A stretch of 64,000 bases of DNA from Serilophus lunatus (lineage: Eukaryota > Chordata > Aves > Passeriformes > Eurylaimidae). Location: assembly GCA_013399895.1 (NCBI GenBank), contig VXBA01001332.1, forward strand, positions 1,041,439 to 1,105,438, written 5' to 3'. Below, one piece after another: positions 13,333-27,569 of the stretch; position 1 is the stretch's first letter, and every line of letters starts with the position of its first letter. The position numbers and the translations under genes were made by a program. Under the pieces are notes generated by a model that saw only the letters and a program-made list of their open reading frames with translations, made no database searches and was not told where the DNA came from.

Positions 13333-16191
13333 TGCAAAAATAGATTCAATTTTCTTGTAATTCTCAAAACTAAACATATTCAGGTATGTAGCATTTCTAA
13401 ATTTTGGATATCTATAGAGTTCAAGCTACAGGAAATATGCCAGGTTTCAAAAACATTAAAAAAACCAAAACACAACCCCCCACCCAAATCTGTCCTTGCT
13501 TGTATTACATACATCACCTTTGATTACTGAACTTAAAAGAATGTTTTAAACTGACCTTCCATTTGACCAATAATTCTGCTTGTTTACTTTTTCCCATTTA
13601 CTTCAGAAGAGAAAATAAACTAGCCATTTATACATTTGTTTAGACTTTCAAATGAGTTTCATTTTCTGGGTCTAATAGTGTTTGAGTTATATGCACCATA
13701 TGGGAATGCTTGTTTAAAAATTCATTTCAATTGGAAATTTTATATTCTGAAAGCTGCATATCGAAATCTGTGTAACACTTCAATTAAACAAAACTACAAG
13801 TCTAGCCTGATACTGACCATTTAAATTCCACTTTCTAAACTTTGTCTTATTGTTTACAAGGCATGATGTAGTTAATGAACAGAATAACTAGCTCAATTTA
13901 TCTTCATTACTGAGCACATCAGCAGTGGACCAAATGGAGGTCACCCTTTGAATTGGACGGGGTGGAAACTTTGTATGCTCATCAGCATTCAGAATACACT
14001 GAACTATTCATAAGTTGGGCTGGTTCGTATCATAAAACTTTCTTTCTTTGCAACAAAGTACAAAAATTAAAAAAACAAAACCAACAAAAACCCAAACAGC
14101 CTGGGGAATAAAGACACAGGATATGAGTAAGGGTATTTGTGACCCAGTTAGGGACTCCTTAATTGACCCCTAGGACAAATCATTAATGTCCTTTAATTAT
14201 TTATTTATTGTATGTGATTAACAACGGTGTGCATGTGTTCAAATATTTTACTGAGGTATACTGCAGTTAGAGATGAGAGTTACATTTGATTCTGAAACTG
14301 AAGTTTGTTTCATAACATTCTTTCTGATAATACAATAATGCACAGGGACTTCAGGCTCAAAATAGTGCCACTTGCAGGTAGACATCATGTTGCTTCAAAA
14401 TAATAATAAGAAAAAAGTTCATACCCTGTGTCAAGGAGCAGTAAATGAGCACTGCTGATAGAGAAGGTAATGAACAATCCAAGGGAATGATAGTAATTGC
14501 AACAGGCAGTGATCTTAACATGTTAGCCCTCTAACCATTGCCAAGTTATTTATGAGCATCAATTTATTTACAGGCAGCTCTGGAAGAGGCAGCCTAAGAT
14601 ATAGCTGTAAGTTTTGAAAACAGTACATGGGTGATAAAGCCTAATAGAATGCAGGCAGCAGAAGATCTCATCAGAATCTGAAATATGACCAAACCTTACT
14701 CATATTTAGTATAAAATAGTAAGATTATGGATTGGGCAGGATATTCAACAACACCAAGATTTGAAGTAGAAGAAATACTTTAGGATCTTTTTCACAAGTA
14801 TTCCCTCAAGGTTTTCCCAGTAGTATATTCTCTGGAGGCCCATTATTTCTATTGCAATTGCTAAAAAAACAAAGCAAACTTGAAGTAAACTTCACAAACC
14901 TAGGTGTAAACAGAAAGCACATGTCAAAGTTGTCATCTGTGGTCTCTGTAGATAACTTCAGTGTCACATCCATGCATCTCATATAGAATAGTCGCTATAC
15001 AGCTCACACACAGCAAACTGAATCTCCAGGTTTAAAAGCATAAGTTATTGTTTGCTGCCTTTGACTGTAAAAAGCCCTTATATTCTTGTGAATGTGCACA
15101 GAAAATATCTTCCAGGACACATTGATCAGACTTCATCTTTTGAGTAGGAAACAGAAACAGCACCATATTGTTCCTCTGAACAATAATTATTCCCTAAACT
15201 GTTCAAATTATGACTATAAAGTATTCAAATAAAACTGTGTTCAGTCAGTCTAAGGAATTTAAGAGATTCTTGAAATACTTACAATCTGAACATAGTTCAT
15301 GTTAAAAGAACAAGGCTGAAGATCATTGGGCTATGTGCTGAGTAGTAACACAGATGAAGGCTTGCATCTATTTTGTGAGGTGAGAAACAAATACCATTTA
15401 CCAGTGAAAGCTTGGCAGTATTTGTTGGATTAACCAATCTTTCCCTCAAAATGCATCATATTTTCTGCCTTCCATCAAACATTTTTCTGTTATTCTGACA
15501 TCTTTTGCACACTGGGTCATAGAACAGGTATTTTTGCAGACTGAACATCAATTTCAGTTCTTAATGCATTATCTGAACAAATGACTTGCAACTAAGAGCT
15601 GAAAGTGCTCAAAACAGGTGTCAAAGTCAGAGTGGAAATGCCATAACACATTTGAACAAATCAAAGGACTGTGTGATCTAATTACACTAATCCAAACACT
15701 GAAAATTTATTAAAACAGCTTAACAAGTGAATATATTTTTCAGACAGCTAAACAAGTGTGCCATCTAAAAATAAATCCAAAGGGTAGAATTTATTAGAGA
15801 AATGCTCACCAGAGACAGGTCTTTCCATAAAGTCCTTTTAAAAATCCTAGCCTGAGCACACAATTTTCATCACTTTCATACCACAGTTCATTTGCCCAAA
15901 TGCAAAGTCAATGAAGTTATACAGTTTTAAAACTGCAAGAACAGAAATGATCCCACAATAGGCCATTAACTGTGACATTTTGCCTGAAAATTTAAACCAG
16001 GAAACATTTCCCCAAAACAGTACGTTGGCACTGCACAGTTAAAGCTTTGACACTTGCCCGAGAGACGAACCCTTTGGTTTCAAATTTCCCCATTTCAAAT
16101 ATGCTTAAAGGGAATTCTGTCTTCCACTAATCTATTCAGTACAAATTGTGTAGGAATTTGGAGAGTCTACAGCCATCTGGAGACAAGAGGG

Positions 16192-16240
16192 TTCTCTCAA
16201 TTACTGAGCCACCAATTCTCTCCAATTATTGAGCCATCAC
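16192..16240. repeat. Imperfect 24-bp tandem duplication
   Basis: The block 16192-16215 is repeated at 16216-16240 with a few substitutions and one inserted base. Both halves share the order 'ttctctc..aatta.tgagcca.ca'. It is a local duplication with no coding content that I recognise. Confidence 0.7.
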
Positions 16241-18130
16241 ACTTAAGAATGACACCTTCAGTTCTTAATCATGTCTTTCGTGATACATGCCTGTGTGAAT
16301 CCCAATATCTGAAACGTCCAACTCGAAGGAGCTAGAAAGAACAGTGTCTAGAAACCCACACTCTTTGGTACTCTACAAAATAAAGCAAAACTTGTTCACC
16401 AAAGCCAGATGGTTCTTTACCAAAAGTATTTGTCAACGTACAAGACTTTAACACCTTTTTGTCATATGAAACAATTGTTCAAGATGTACTGTTATGATTT
16501 ATTTGTTCATGATAAGCAAGGAATAACAACTTCCTGTGAAAAGGCGAAGCCACAGTCCATATTCACATAACTTTTAGTCAGAACTGGTTCCCTAAAGACA
16601 TAGGTTTCAAAGAGGAAAGATATTTTCTGAAATGAGCCTACCCACAGGGAGGAAAAGAGGAAAAAAGTCTAGAAATAAATGTGCAAAAACCAAGCCCTTT
16701 TTAGTTTTTGAGTACAAATTCTTCTCAAACAAAAATATCAGAGTCACTGCTACCTCCCCAAAACACAGTATCTGGCAGGTTACACCTGTGCATTTATACA
16801 CATGCTGACTGCTCACTTTTTGAAGGTGCACACTCCAAGAATTAGATAACTGCTCCAAGAAAACAGCGAGCTGCTCTCATATAGTTTACTCCAAAGAATC
16901 ATCATCTGACAGAAGTCTCTCATGTTCCTGACTGCTGAAGTGATTTGCCAGAAATCCTGAAGTATCACAGCTTCCGGCAGACACCATCCCAATCCTTTAC
17001 TTCCCTGATAACAATTATAACAGAGAAAGGCGTTTCTACACAACTCAATAGTTTCTGGTGAGCAATTCCAGAGATATTTGGCATAAGTGGTATCCTACAT
17101 GTCCTAACCTCCAAAAGGCTATGTAAATGCTTTAGTATGCAAGAGCAGATGAAAACCTGAGCAGCAAAGTGAACAGTCAGAGAGAATATTCCTGTGGGAC
17201 TTCGTTGATGCTGGTCTATTCAAAGGTCAGGTAGAACTGAAGAACATTTCCAGATCAGAGCAAGCAATTAGAATTTACAGAGAACTTGCACCAAACACAG
17301 CTAAACACAAACTCAGTAGATAAGGGAAGAGAATAAGCCAGATTTGATTCAGTCTTGCAAACTTCCTGCACTGGATTAAAGTTCCATTAAATAGTTTGTT
17401 TAAACCTGCTTATCAACACTTCCCAAAAAGATCTTATCATGGAACTCATATACAAACACTACATATACGTTTCTCAGTAAGACACATTTTTCTGATCTAT
17501 TCCATATCAGGATTGATGTGTACACAATGTATTCTGTTGTTAATCACTATAATAAAGAACCAGCCCCAGCCATTACTGCTGATAGGTGTTTGGCCATTAA
17601 TGGTATTATTGATAACACACTTCAGTATTATAGTTGCATAGACTCTACTGACAAAATTTCAGTCAGAATTCTGCTCACTGAGCTGATAGAAACAATTTTC
17701 AAGCAATAGAGTTAAATCATATACTAAGTATCATACTTCATGTCAGTAACAGTCTTTTGGAGCTCAGAACACTAGGAAGAACATTTCTATTTATAGGAAA
17801 AACAAGGTTTTAAAAAATACTGAGCAGTCATAAAGACTTTGAATACTATTTAGTGGGACCATCTAGGTAGGAGGTTAATTGTAGTAGTTGCTGAGATGGA
17901 AACGAAAATTTGTCCCTTCTTTCAAAGGAAAGGAAAAATAAATCTTTTCGGACCATACAAATTCAAGAAAGATGTTAGTATAACAACATTGCTTCATTCT
18001 CACTGTCAAGGAAAATGCTGGAACCACTTTAAGTCTGTGATTTTGTTCAAATGCCAAATTATGTGTATATAGCTAGCCTGAATAAATAAGCTGTAGGATC
18101 AATTTTCCAAATTATTCAATAAACTCTAAT

Positions 18131-18156
18131 AGAAAAAAAAACAAAAAACAAAAAAC
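18131..18156. repeat. A-rich (AAAAAAC)n tract
   Basis: A-runs interrupted by C at about seven-base intervals. Simple low-complexity sequence. Confidence 0.75.
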
Positions 18157-21100
18157 GAAGGGAAAGAAGTCTCTATCTTTTTGGAATAGGATTCCTTAAA
18201 TTGTTTCAGAGACAAATCCCTGTAATCCAGTTCTAACTACTTAAATTAATGGGCTCATATGCTTTATCAGTATCAGCCTTTTTCCATGCTGAAGCCCAGT
18301 TTCCCTTGACAGGAAAGCTGTCTGCAAAACTGGACAGGCACAGAACACGTATAACGCTGTTAAGGAGCCAGGAGACATAACCCATGTGAATCCTTACAAG
18401 CAAAACAGTAAAACTTACTAACATCTTTTTATTGTCAGTATTGGACTGCAGCTTGAAACACTGGTGTGACTATCAGGTAGCTCTGAGAACAGAAGAAAAG
18501 AATAAAAATAAAATCACTGACATTTTGAGCAAACTGCTAAATAAACACTGCAGAAGATATTTGCATTTATTATGAGAATTTAACTGTTCCTACCAGCTAA
18601 GAGACACAATATTTAGGTGAAGACTACCTATTCACATTTTGCACTAAACAAATGCATACCTTTTTATCAGCTCACATTTCCCTCAGATGCATACATACAT
18701 ATAAATAATAACTGCCCTCTTTACAAGACAGTCAGCTGATGGAACAACATTGTTACTGGAAATGTTCCCGTTTCAGAGGATTCATTTAATACCCCAGTGC
18801 ACAGCATACATTAATTTAATTTTTTCTTTTCCTATCCCTTTATACTTTTATGGAATTCTCACAGGAGACATTCCAGCCCCATTGTATGCTGCTGCACTCC
18901 AGCTGCAAAAGGGCTGGGAGTGGGGCCAGCGTATGTGAATACTTGAAGGGTCACAGGGTCAGAAGAAATTGGCTGCTTCTGCTCTTTCACTCTCCTCTGA
19001 GAAACTGCTCCACACCTCATCACTGAGAAATACACCTCCCACGACCACTTTTGCCTAATGCAACCAAAACACACCAGGACACAGCGTGAGGTACTGGAAG
19101 GCTGAGGTCACATTCCAATCAAGCAGATGTTGAAAAAGGAAAGAAAATACCTTTAGCAAGACCTTGCAAAAGTAAATTCCATCTATTCATATTGCTCATA
19201 TAGATGTGCTCTATTAGCCAGTGAAGAAAAGCCATCTGAGTGTGCTCGAATATTAAGCATTTTCTGTGTGTTAATGCCCAGTGGCAAACAGTTTTCCTGT
19301 TTGCTTAATAGTTTGGAAATAACAGCCCCAGAAACTGAATTCTTTGACTCAATCATACACAATGCACAACAACAGTGAAAGCAATGAATGTTCACTCAAA
19401 TTTTCCTGTCTCTTCCTCCATTTCAATCCTTTGCCTCCATTATGTATTTATTTAGAAGTTACCCACTAGTATTTATGCTGATAGTTTCTCCCTTGGGTAG
19501 CAGAACAGGATCTCCATGTTTATTCAGTTCATAAAAACAGTACCAATTAAGATCAGCAGTAATCTGAGCAGATTTATATCCAGCAATCAAGTACATGGGA
19601 GTGTATTTATCCTTCTCTTTAGTGAAAGATAAATGAATCTGTACTAGGTTAGGGGATGTGGCACCTTTCATCTAGAAAACTTGGAGAAATGTTTATGTTA
19701 TTTCCAGTGGCTCATTCTGTTGACTTTTGCCTACAGCATTTAGATGAGTACATTTTAACCATACTGCCATATCCAAAAGACATTTTTTCTTATATATTGG
19801 ATCATTAATGATCCCTTCAGGTGAGTTCACTGTTCCTTTAATTCTAGAAAACTCACTGGAAACTTTCTTCTCGCTTTTTTGTTCAGATACTTTGCTGATA
19901 TTTATTAGTCAATATATAATATATAATCTATGTTTTCTTGAACTTCCACCTTGGAGGCAAAAGATAACATTTACAAAAGTATAGTAGTACTGGGTTTTGT
20001 TTTGCCCAGTTTGATTTCCATGGATTATTGAAGACTGAAGTTGCCAGGTTTGTAGACATGTGTCAATACAGGATGAAATGCTGGCTGCATATACTTTCCA
20101 ACAGAGACAAGAAGAGACAATTCCTTGGTGAGAAAACATGGCGATCTGATTGATTAAATGCTCACAAGTGGTCAAAATTGAGTAGAAATTCTCCTGCTTA
20201 CAGCTTCCAGAAGGAAAGGGATGGGAAAAAAAGCAACACAATAGCATTTGTGAGTGTAAGAGAGGATTGAAACAGTATAACAAAACACAGACCCTTTCCT
20301 CCAGATTCCGCTTATTATGAGGATGCCACAGGAATATGTGTATATAGAAACAACAATACTATTACAGTATTCGCATTAGTTTGTTAACAATGTAACTCAC
20401 GAGCACAGCAAGACACTCAAAGCACTTTTTTGGCTCAACAGGCAAATATTTTGAAAGGCTGATCACCTCTTCAGCCTTCTTCCAGATTAATTCTGATACT
20501 TCTGAGCTACCTGGCTCCAGTAACCACCCAGGCTTGCTCTCACAACCACTGCAGAAACATCTGCCCTGACCAGATTGTACCTTTTCTCAGTTGGTTATCC
20601 TCAGTTTCCAACCAGAAGTTACCAATGCTCACATGCACCAGTGTCAATCTTCATGCATTTTGGCACAAATCACCCTTTTGACTTTAACTGCAGCTGAATT
20701 TTATTTACTTCACAGCCTATTTTGCAGTGTGAAAAGGAATACTTGTGACATTATCTATGCCAGTTCAGCCATTCTCTCAGTAACACCTAAATGTGAAGCA
20801 GTGACAAATTTCATGGCAATGTAGCACCTGTAAGCTCTATCGTCTGTTTTCATCCACACATGTGGTCTTACTGTCGGCACCAGGAAAGTGTCCCTAGTCA
20901 GTCAGACCATTAGACTTTTTCTTGTATGGTCATGCCAAAATTTAATCTCTAAAAGATAGAACAAGAAATGAATTTGAGGTAATTTCTACTGGTTTGAAGA
21001 TATTATTTTGAAAATGTCTTACTCAAACAGCATACAAGCCCAGATCCAGATACATCATCTGAAAATAAAGTACATTTAAACAAATTATGAGAAATAAAGC

Positions 21101-22274
21101 ATTCTGTCCTACACTGCCATGGTCAAAGTATATTAACAGCTGCTTCCTGACAGTAGAAGATTTAAATTTACAGAAATCAGGTCTCTATACAGGAGTTTCA
21201 GAACTACATAGTTATAATTTTCCTCTTAGCTCTTAAAAGTATCTTCTGAAAAGACATAATTTCTGCCATAGAAAGCTTAGCTTAAATATTCCCTATTATT
21301 TTGAAATAATTCAATGGAAAATAACCAAGTGGAAAATATATAATTTTTGAGCAGTTTCATTTTTTTGTCACTTAAAAAGAGGGTTATGTAAGTTGCTATA
21401 TGAAAAAATCTAATTAGAAAAGCAGACACATTCTATCCTTCTCTCTGTAATTTTGGCAAGCTGGCAAGTGCTCAAGAGTGATCAGAGACTGCCCTATTTC
21501 TCAAAGACCTCAGGAGATTATAAGACTTTAAAACATAATCTTAGGAAAATGCCTGAAGGAATTTTTTAAATTATCTTCTACTATGGGGGAGGGGGAATTT
21601 TGCTTTCCAACTGGCAGAGAGACTATAAACAAAAGTTTGTGGAAAGCTTGAGACACCCTACACTGACATGGACTCAGGCAAGTCTGACTTTCTGCCAGGA
21701 TAAACATATTTTATCTAGGAGAGAATAGAAAATTTGAAACAATACTGCTCATGAGCAAAAGTAAAGTAGTTCAGTTGGTCATTGTACCAGTCAGTCCTGG
21801 TCAATAATAACAGGCTGGAAATGAGATGCTGGGGGAGAGAGCAGGTTAACAGCTTTCCAAATTTCACATAATTGTATGGCCACTGTAGAAAGTCCTGAAC
21901 AAGAATGGAGAGGGAACTTAGGAGTGCTGTCCAAACTACAATCAAAATGTCCTCTTCACAGGGGCAGAAGCTGAGGCAGTGGGCAGGCTGGGAACACTGA
22001 CTCCAGGGCATTCAGCTGCTAAGGGACTGGCCCTATATTAAAGCATTGCTTTTAAGGATTTACCCTCTTTAATTCAGCCCATGCATTTAGTAGGAAGTAT
22101 CTTCTACATTACAACAAAAAAGATTTTCTATCCTGTCATGCAGTTTCATGCCAAAAAGCATCCATTAACAACATTTTGCAGAAAACTTGCAACACTGGAG
22201 TGTGTGGGAACAAAGTGTTTTATGAAATCTGGGTCTTAATTCCTCTCTGTGTTTTCTTTGTGCTCCCTCTGAGG

Positions 22275-22295
22275 AAAAAAAAAAAAAAAAAAAAA
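22275..22295. repeat. Poly-A tract, 21 A
   Basis: An uninterrupted A21. There is no polyadenylation signal and no recognisable mRNA-like sequence just upstream, so there is no support for a processed retrocopy. Confidence 0.85.
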
Positions 22296-24660
22296 GGCTT
22301 GAAATCATTTATTCTCACAATAGTTTTATGAAGTTAAATATATTGCAGACCATTCTTAGTCATGATAAAAAGCTCTAACATGAAATCTGAAGATGTTGTT
22401 CTTTTGGGACAGTTTACCTTAATTTCTCTTGGGTTTGTTGTCACTAATTGTTTTAGCACAGTTCTCAGCATGAGGTACCCACATAATCTGTGGAATGTTA
22501 AAACAATTTATTTTAACCACTAGAAAGATCTAGTTTGGCCTTTCATGTAAAACTACTTCGTGTTAGACATTTAATTAGAACAGGACTAACAAATAAATAT
22601 TTATCACTAGTTCTATTAATGCTAAGATCATAGCATATATACTTTAGGTATGGGATATAAATGCACAGATTCTCTCCCTATATAAATTTCCCTATGTGTG
22701 GCAGTCAAGTTTTGGAGTAGACAAGTACAGTTTTGATACCTCAGCTTCAGTGTAGATTTGCAGAGCAGAAAGACACAAACAAATAGAAGGGGAGGAGTAA
22801 ACGTCTCTGTAGTGTTACATTTCAATGAGCTCTACCGATGATAATAGATTTCAGATTACCCATTGGGTTAAAAGTACAAAAAATCCCCAGACATTTTTAT
22901 CCTTTCAATATTTCAAAATTAGTCTGTTCAAATCACTGCATCCACTCAGGAAAACACATGTCTCATGGGGAAAGCACGATATTGAAGACAGAATGTAACC
23001 TATTTTACAGTAAACGTTGTAATTCCTGTATGAAAGCAGAGACAGCTGCATGAATTTTCTCATGGACACTACTCACAAGCATCTTGTTTTACAACTTCAG
23101 CCCAAATTAAAGTTATCAAAGGACCCAAGGTTTAGGTTTTTTTTCTATACAGTTGCTCCATTACATGTTCTTTGAGTTTCTGAATATTTTTAAGGGAACA
23201 AAATAATGTCATTTGATATTTTTTAGGATTTTTAATAATGTTTTAGTCTAATACTGCATCAATCAGTTTAAGACTATTCTTTTCCAGGGCAGACATTTGA
23301 TGAGATGAGAGAAATGAAATAGTCACCATATTTCCCTTCTTTTACAATTAGTGCCACTGATATGTAAAGTTCTTTGGAAACAGTAATAATGAAAGAAACT
23401 TACAGAGGAGTTTATTTTAGGCCTTGCTTTGTTGAAACAGAGAAAGTTTATTATCTTTACTTCTGACTGTGATTGTCCAAGCTATAAACCAAATGAGTGA
23501 TGTTTTTTCTTGGTAAGCTCTTATTTATTTTTTGGTCACATTTCATGGATTAGTATCAATACAGGTTAGGCAGCAACAATCAGAATTTATTATAATAAAT
23601 ATTTTGCCAAGCAGTTTAAGATGAAGGTCTGAGGTTAAAAATCCAGCAAAAATCACAAACAAAAGTCTTTGCAAAGATTCTGCCTTCCTCAACCTCATTT
23701 CACAAACCAGCACTATATCTGAGGTTAATAGTTTCAATACTATTTTTTTTTGTAATACCAACACCTGCATTTTTCTATCCCTGTGGTATTAAACACTACA
23801 ACTTCCAACATATCTGTATATATTGTCTAATTAAACAAGGATGTTCAGCCCTTTTGCCAAGGAAAATGATGTAAATCTCACAGAATATTGTAAAGCCTCA
23901 TTCAAATACCTCAACAAACCAATGACAGCCCTGTTGATTTCAGCCAGACACAGGTCTTAATAAGCTTCTGAACAATTTCAAGTTCTTTTCTTGTCCCCAG
24001 TTCTGATAGTTCTAACCATGAACAACAGTTACATGGAAAGTATTTTCCTTGGTCAACCTCACCCCTATAACTCCATAGATCAGCCAGTGACAAACATTTG
24101 CCTTCATTCTGATCTCAGGGAAAGATCAAATATATCCTTTAACCAAAACATCAATATACATTGAAGTATTCTACATAATCTGAAATCTCTATTTATCAAA
24201 ACAATGCTTTATGGCTTGGGTCATTTGAACATGATAAAACTAGAAAAGTAATAAAAGAGGTACCCATTATGAACAAATCTACTTTCCTTTTCAGAGAATT
24301 CTAGTTAAATTAACCATATGAAAAATGCACTTCTTGTATCTGTCAGAATGAGATTTAATAAAAAAAATTTATATTGTAGTTGAAAAAAATTTCAGAAATT
24401 TATTAAAAACCTTTGGATGAAATCTGTAGGTCTCAACTAGATAGGTTTCTTCATTGACTTAGGGAACACATGAAATTGTTTGGCTTTTCATCCTGCAAGC
24501 CTCTTAATCATCACTGATTTTTCAGAAAAGCAATTTTTTCAACTATATTGCATATATGCAGCCATGGCTGTTTCTCAAATACACCATTCTTTAAAATTTT
24601 ATGGAAATGGAGTTGGATGCAACTGTTTTACACTATCATTAGTACTTTAGAAGGTAAGTC

Positions 24661-24762
24661 TGATCACAGACCATTGCAAGTTAGAAGGGACCCATAAGGA
24701 TCATTGAGTCCAACTCCCTGCTTCTCACAGGACTACCTAAAACTAAACCTCATGACTATCAA
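24661..24762 (-). mobile_element. CR1 LINE 3' end, truncated
   Basis: The block 'ttagaagggacccataagga' followed by 'tcattgagtccaactccctg' and 'cacaggactacctaaaacta' is the reverse complement of a CR1 3' tail. In this reverse orientation the CR1 family shows 'ttggaagggacct..a..atca..agtccaac'. Only about 100 bp remain. The subfamily differs from the copies at 39.8 and 56.5 kb, whose 3' ends read 'ggttggaaaagaccatggag'. The fragment ends close to the hairpin at 24755-24778. Confidence 0.75.
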
Positions 24763-24778
24763 CTAGAAAGTTGATAGT
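24755..24778. other. Perfect hairpin, 10-bp arms, 4-nt loop
   Basis: The arm 'actatcaact' (24755-24764), the loop 'agaa' and the exact reverse complement 'agttgatagt' (24769-24778). It lies at the broken edge of the CR1 fragment. It could be a chance palindrome or a scar of rearrangement; there is no flanking U-tract or other terminator context. Confidence 0.7.
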
Positions 24779-26298
24779 GAAATTTTTTTTAAGATTTTTC
24801 CAATTTTACCATCTTGCGAGAAGGGAAGTGGATAGTTCTACTCAGGCGATGCATGTGCTAATTTGTCAATGAATATAGAGAGATATCCTTTACAGATTAA
24901 ACAGTATTTTCTCTTGAAATGACACAAATATATACTGTGCTGTTAAACATTAATATCATTTGTGAAAAAGATTGATAACACACCAGACAGAAGCAGACTG
25001 CAGTCCTAAAATCAAATCAAATGAGGAATAAGGTGCTTAAATAGTAAAATGAATGTAACATAGATCTTATTCAAGAACCGTGACAGTAAATTGAGAAATA
25101 ATCTGTATGGATCTTAGTATTTTTTCTGGCTTTCTGCGTTTTTATATCAGAAGTGAACTGCAAAAAGGAGAAGACTTGAGGGACAGGATCATGATGTCTT
25201 CTTGGCAATATTCTTACAAATATTTTACCCATTTCATTCTGAAGTACAATCTACCAAATTGCTTAGAATGTAGAAATAGGGGGGAAAAAAAATAGAAATT
25301 GCTCTTCATCAGGCTAAGTGTCATTTTTTTAGTACTCTAAAAGCTCTCATTGCATCTCTCTTCTGATCTCAGTTAGATCTTAGTTAAAAATGACACAACA
25401 GAACAGCAAAGAGGGTCACCTCATCCACACAAAGGAAACGTAGAGAAAACAATTCACATGTCCTTGAACCATGAATATTTTTACTATTACACCCTCCAGA
25501 AGATTGAGCAACCACTGATGTGTGAAAGGTGAAGTGCCAGTAAACACAGCAAACCAAAGTTGAGGCTTATAATTTAGATGCTACAAATTAATCTATTTTA
25601 ATTTCAGGTTTACTTAATGATTGTTTCTTAATTTACAGTTATTGAATTTCCAAAATTGGTGCTATACAAATATATTTCATTCATGGATCTCAAAGGAGGC
25701 AAAAACTAACACCACATTTATTTTAAAAAGCAAATTCAGATAATTTACCCCTAGGCCCAGAATCATCACTAATTCTGAAGTTTTCAGAGACTGGGCTTCA
25801 CTTGTTGATTTTAAGACAAGTTCCTCTCACCAGGAAGACCATTTTCCTCCACACTTTTGAGTACTGCTGTGGAGGAAAACCATGTGCTTAACATCCAGCC
25901 TCTTCTTTTTAAACAGCAATGTACTCCTGACTTCTCCATAGGAACTTGTAAGTTGAAATTTATTCCTCTACCAGCTCTATCAAGCTTCCATTCTCAGTAC
26001 GTGCTGACAGACCAGGCATTCTCCTAGATAATTAGGAAGTGAAATAGATATTTGCCTGGGGTATATGTTGGTATTTTCATAAATTCTTATTTTGCCATTT
26101 CACTTGCAAATCTTTTGCCAGAATTAAATATGCTGACCTCTCTCTCAGTAATACTTGCATTCTTATCAACATCACTTCTGGCACCTTCTCTAAGCAATAC
26201 ATGTATAATTTAATTATTCTTATTATTGCCTAAAGTAGTCTTGACTGTCTCCTAGCATCATACATATATATAATGACTCTATATGAGGGTGACACAAC

Positions 26299-26440
26299 GA
26301 ACCCAAATGTCCTTCAAAGGAAATACACGTTGGCAGGTTTCTCTCTTTAGTCTCAGGGAACAGGTAAGAATGAACCCAAATGTCCTTCAAAGGAAATATG
26401 TGTCGGCAGGTTTCTCTCTTTAGTCTCAGGGAACAGGTAA
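26299..26440. repeat. 73-bp tandem duplication, about 1.95 copies
   Basis: Unit 1 (26299-26371) and unit 2 (26372-26440) start with the same 'gaacccaaatgtccttcaaa'. They are identical except for four substitutions clustered around 26328-26334 and 26401-26407, so the duplication is recent compared with the CR1 fragments nearby. Each unit contains a pyrimidine-rich 'ttctctctttag' followed closely by 'aacaggtaa', which look like a splice acceptor and a donor. The period is not a multiple of three, so a coding repeat is unlikely. Confidence 0.95.
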
Positions 26441-27529
26441 TCAAAATATTGATACCTTATATAAAGCAAGGAAAAGGATTTTCTGAGCGTTCTTTCCCAT
26501 CAGGAGCCTCACACTAGCAAGGCACGTCTCAGCACAAATCATCACTTCTAGAAACCAGTGTGAGTATATTTTAAAGGTTGTTCATACCACCTGCTGACAC
26601 TGTGTACTTTATATCATTTTGTCTGACTGTTCGCAGCAGAAGAACTAACAAAATTTAAAGGCATGAGAAGAAAATTCCAAAGTCTGATCAACTAGAAGAA
26701 GCAGCCAAGTAATTCCAGAATGCATACCAAAATTTTATTAATAACTCTATATTTTGCTGGACTGGATTGTGGGGTTAATTAATAATGCTGTGCAGCTAAT
26801 AGTTAGTGTCTCTCAGATTTGGCATTACACTACTCAAACAGAGAGATTACTTTGGGGACTGAAAATGTAGGTCACAGGAGTATTCTAAGGACATAACTTT
26901 AGGAATTCTTGTATGATTTTCATCCTCTAAAGGAAATAGTTCTATCACCAACGCTAGCTGTAATAACCTTTTGCTTATGATTCCCCTTTTAGATCTAGTA
27001 TCTTCAAAAAGATATGAAACAACTTACTCCTTGTCTTTTTGGCCTTGAATCCTTTTCCAGTGAAGCCATCTGAAGTCCACTGAACAGAATAGCAATGAGC
27101 AAGCTTTATATCTCCATTATTATTCTGTCACCTTCCTTGTTTTTCATCTGCCACTGATTGTGTGAGCCAACAAGTGTTCTTCTTAAAGCAAAATGCTGCT
27201 TCCATGTTGCAACTACATGCAAGTCTCAGATATATTTTGTGTAAATAGACCACTGTATAGATATCACATAAAAGCTGAACTGGGAACTTTTGTTACATTT
27301 CATCACTTTTTCACTATCCTTCAAGAATATTAATCTTCAAACTAAGAATCAGACAATAACCCTGAAGAAATCATCCCATTATAAGTTAATGGTTGGATTT
27401 TCAGTTAATGGACCAAGCTGAAGACAAGGGCAGTTAACACTATAACAAACTATAGTAATATAACCAATTTCAAGGGTATTATTGCTATCATAAACTGTAT
27501 TAAATGGTTTAGAAAAGGAATGGCTTGGG

Positions 27530-27569
27530 GTTTTTTTGTTTTTTTGGTTTTTGTTTTTTTTTTTTTTTA
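27530..27569. repeat. T/G low-complexity tract
   Basis: T-runs of increasing length separated by G or GG, ending in a run of about 16 T. Simple sequence, likely length-variable. Confidence 0.85.

Larger units (their letters stand above)
9816..24660. other. Long AT-rich stretch, no gene seen
   Basis: Nearly 15 kb without a recognisable exon or well-preserved transposon. The longest open frame (10841-11233, plus strand, 130 codons) has no recognisable domain and is compatible with chance. Simple sequence features are an A-rich tract at 9963-9993, (AC)n at 12079-12101, A/C-rich tracts near 13459-13488 and 14067-14097, a 24-bp imperfect tandem at 16192-16240, an A-rich tract at 18131-18156 and A21 at 22275-22295. 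The segment 17515-17640 is slightly less A/T-monotonous, but I can assign nothing to it. Confidence 0.6.

Noticed and set aside
22275..22295. A21 considered as the tail of a processed retrocopy
   Set aside because: No polyadenylation signal, mRNA-like sequence or target-site duplication is evident. CR1 rarely mobilises mRNAs in birds.
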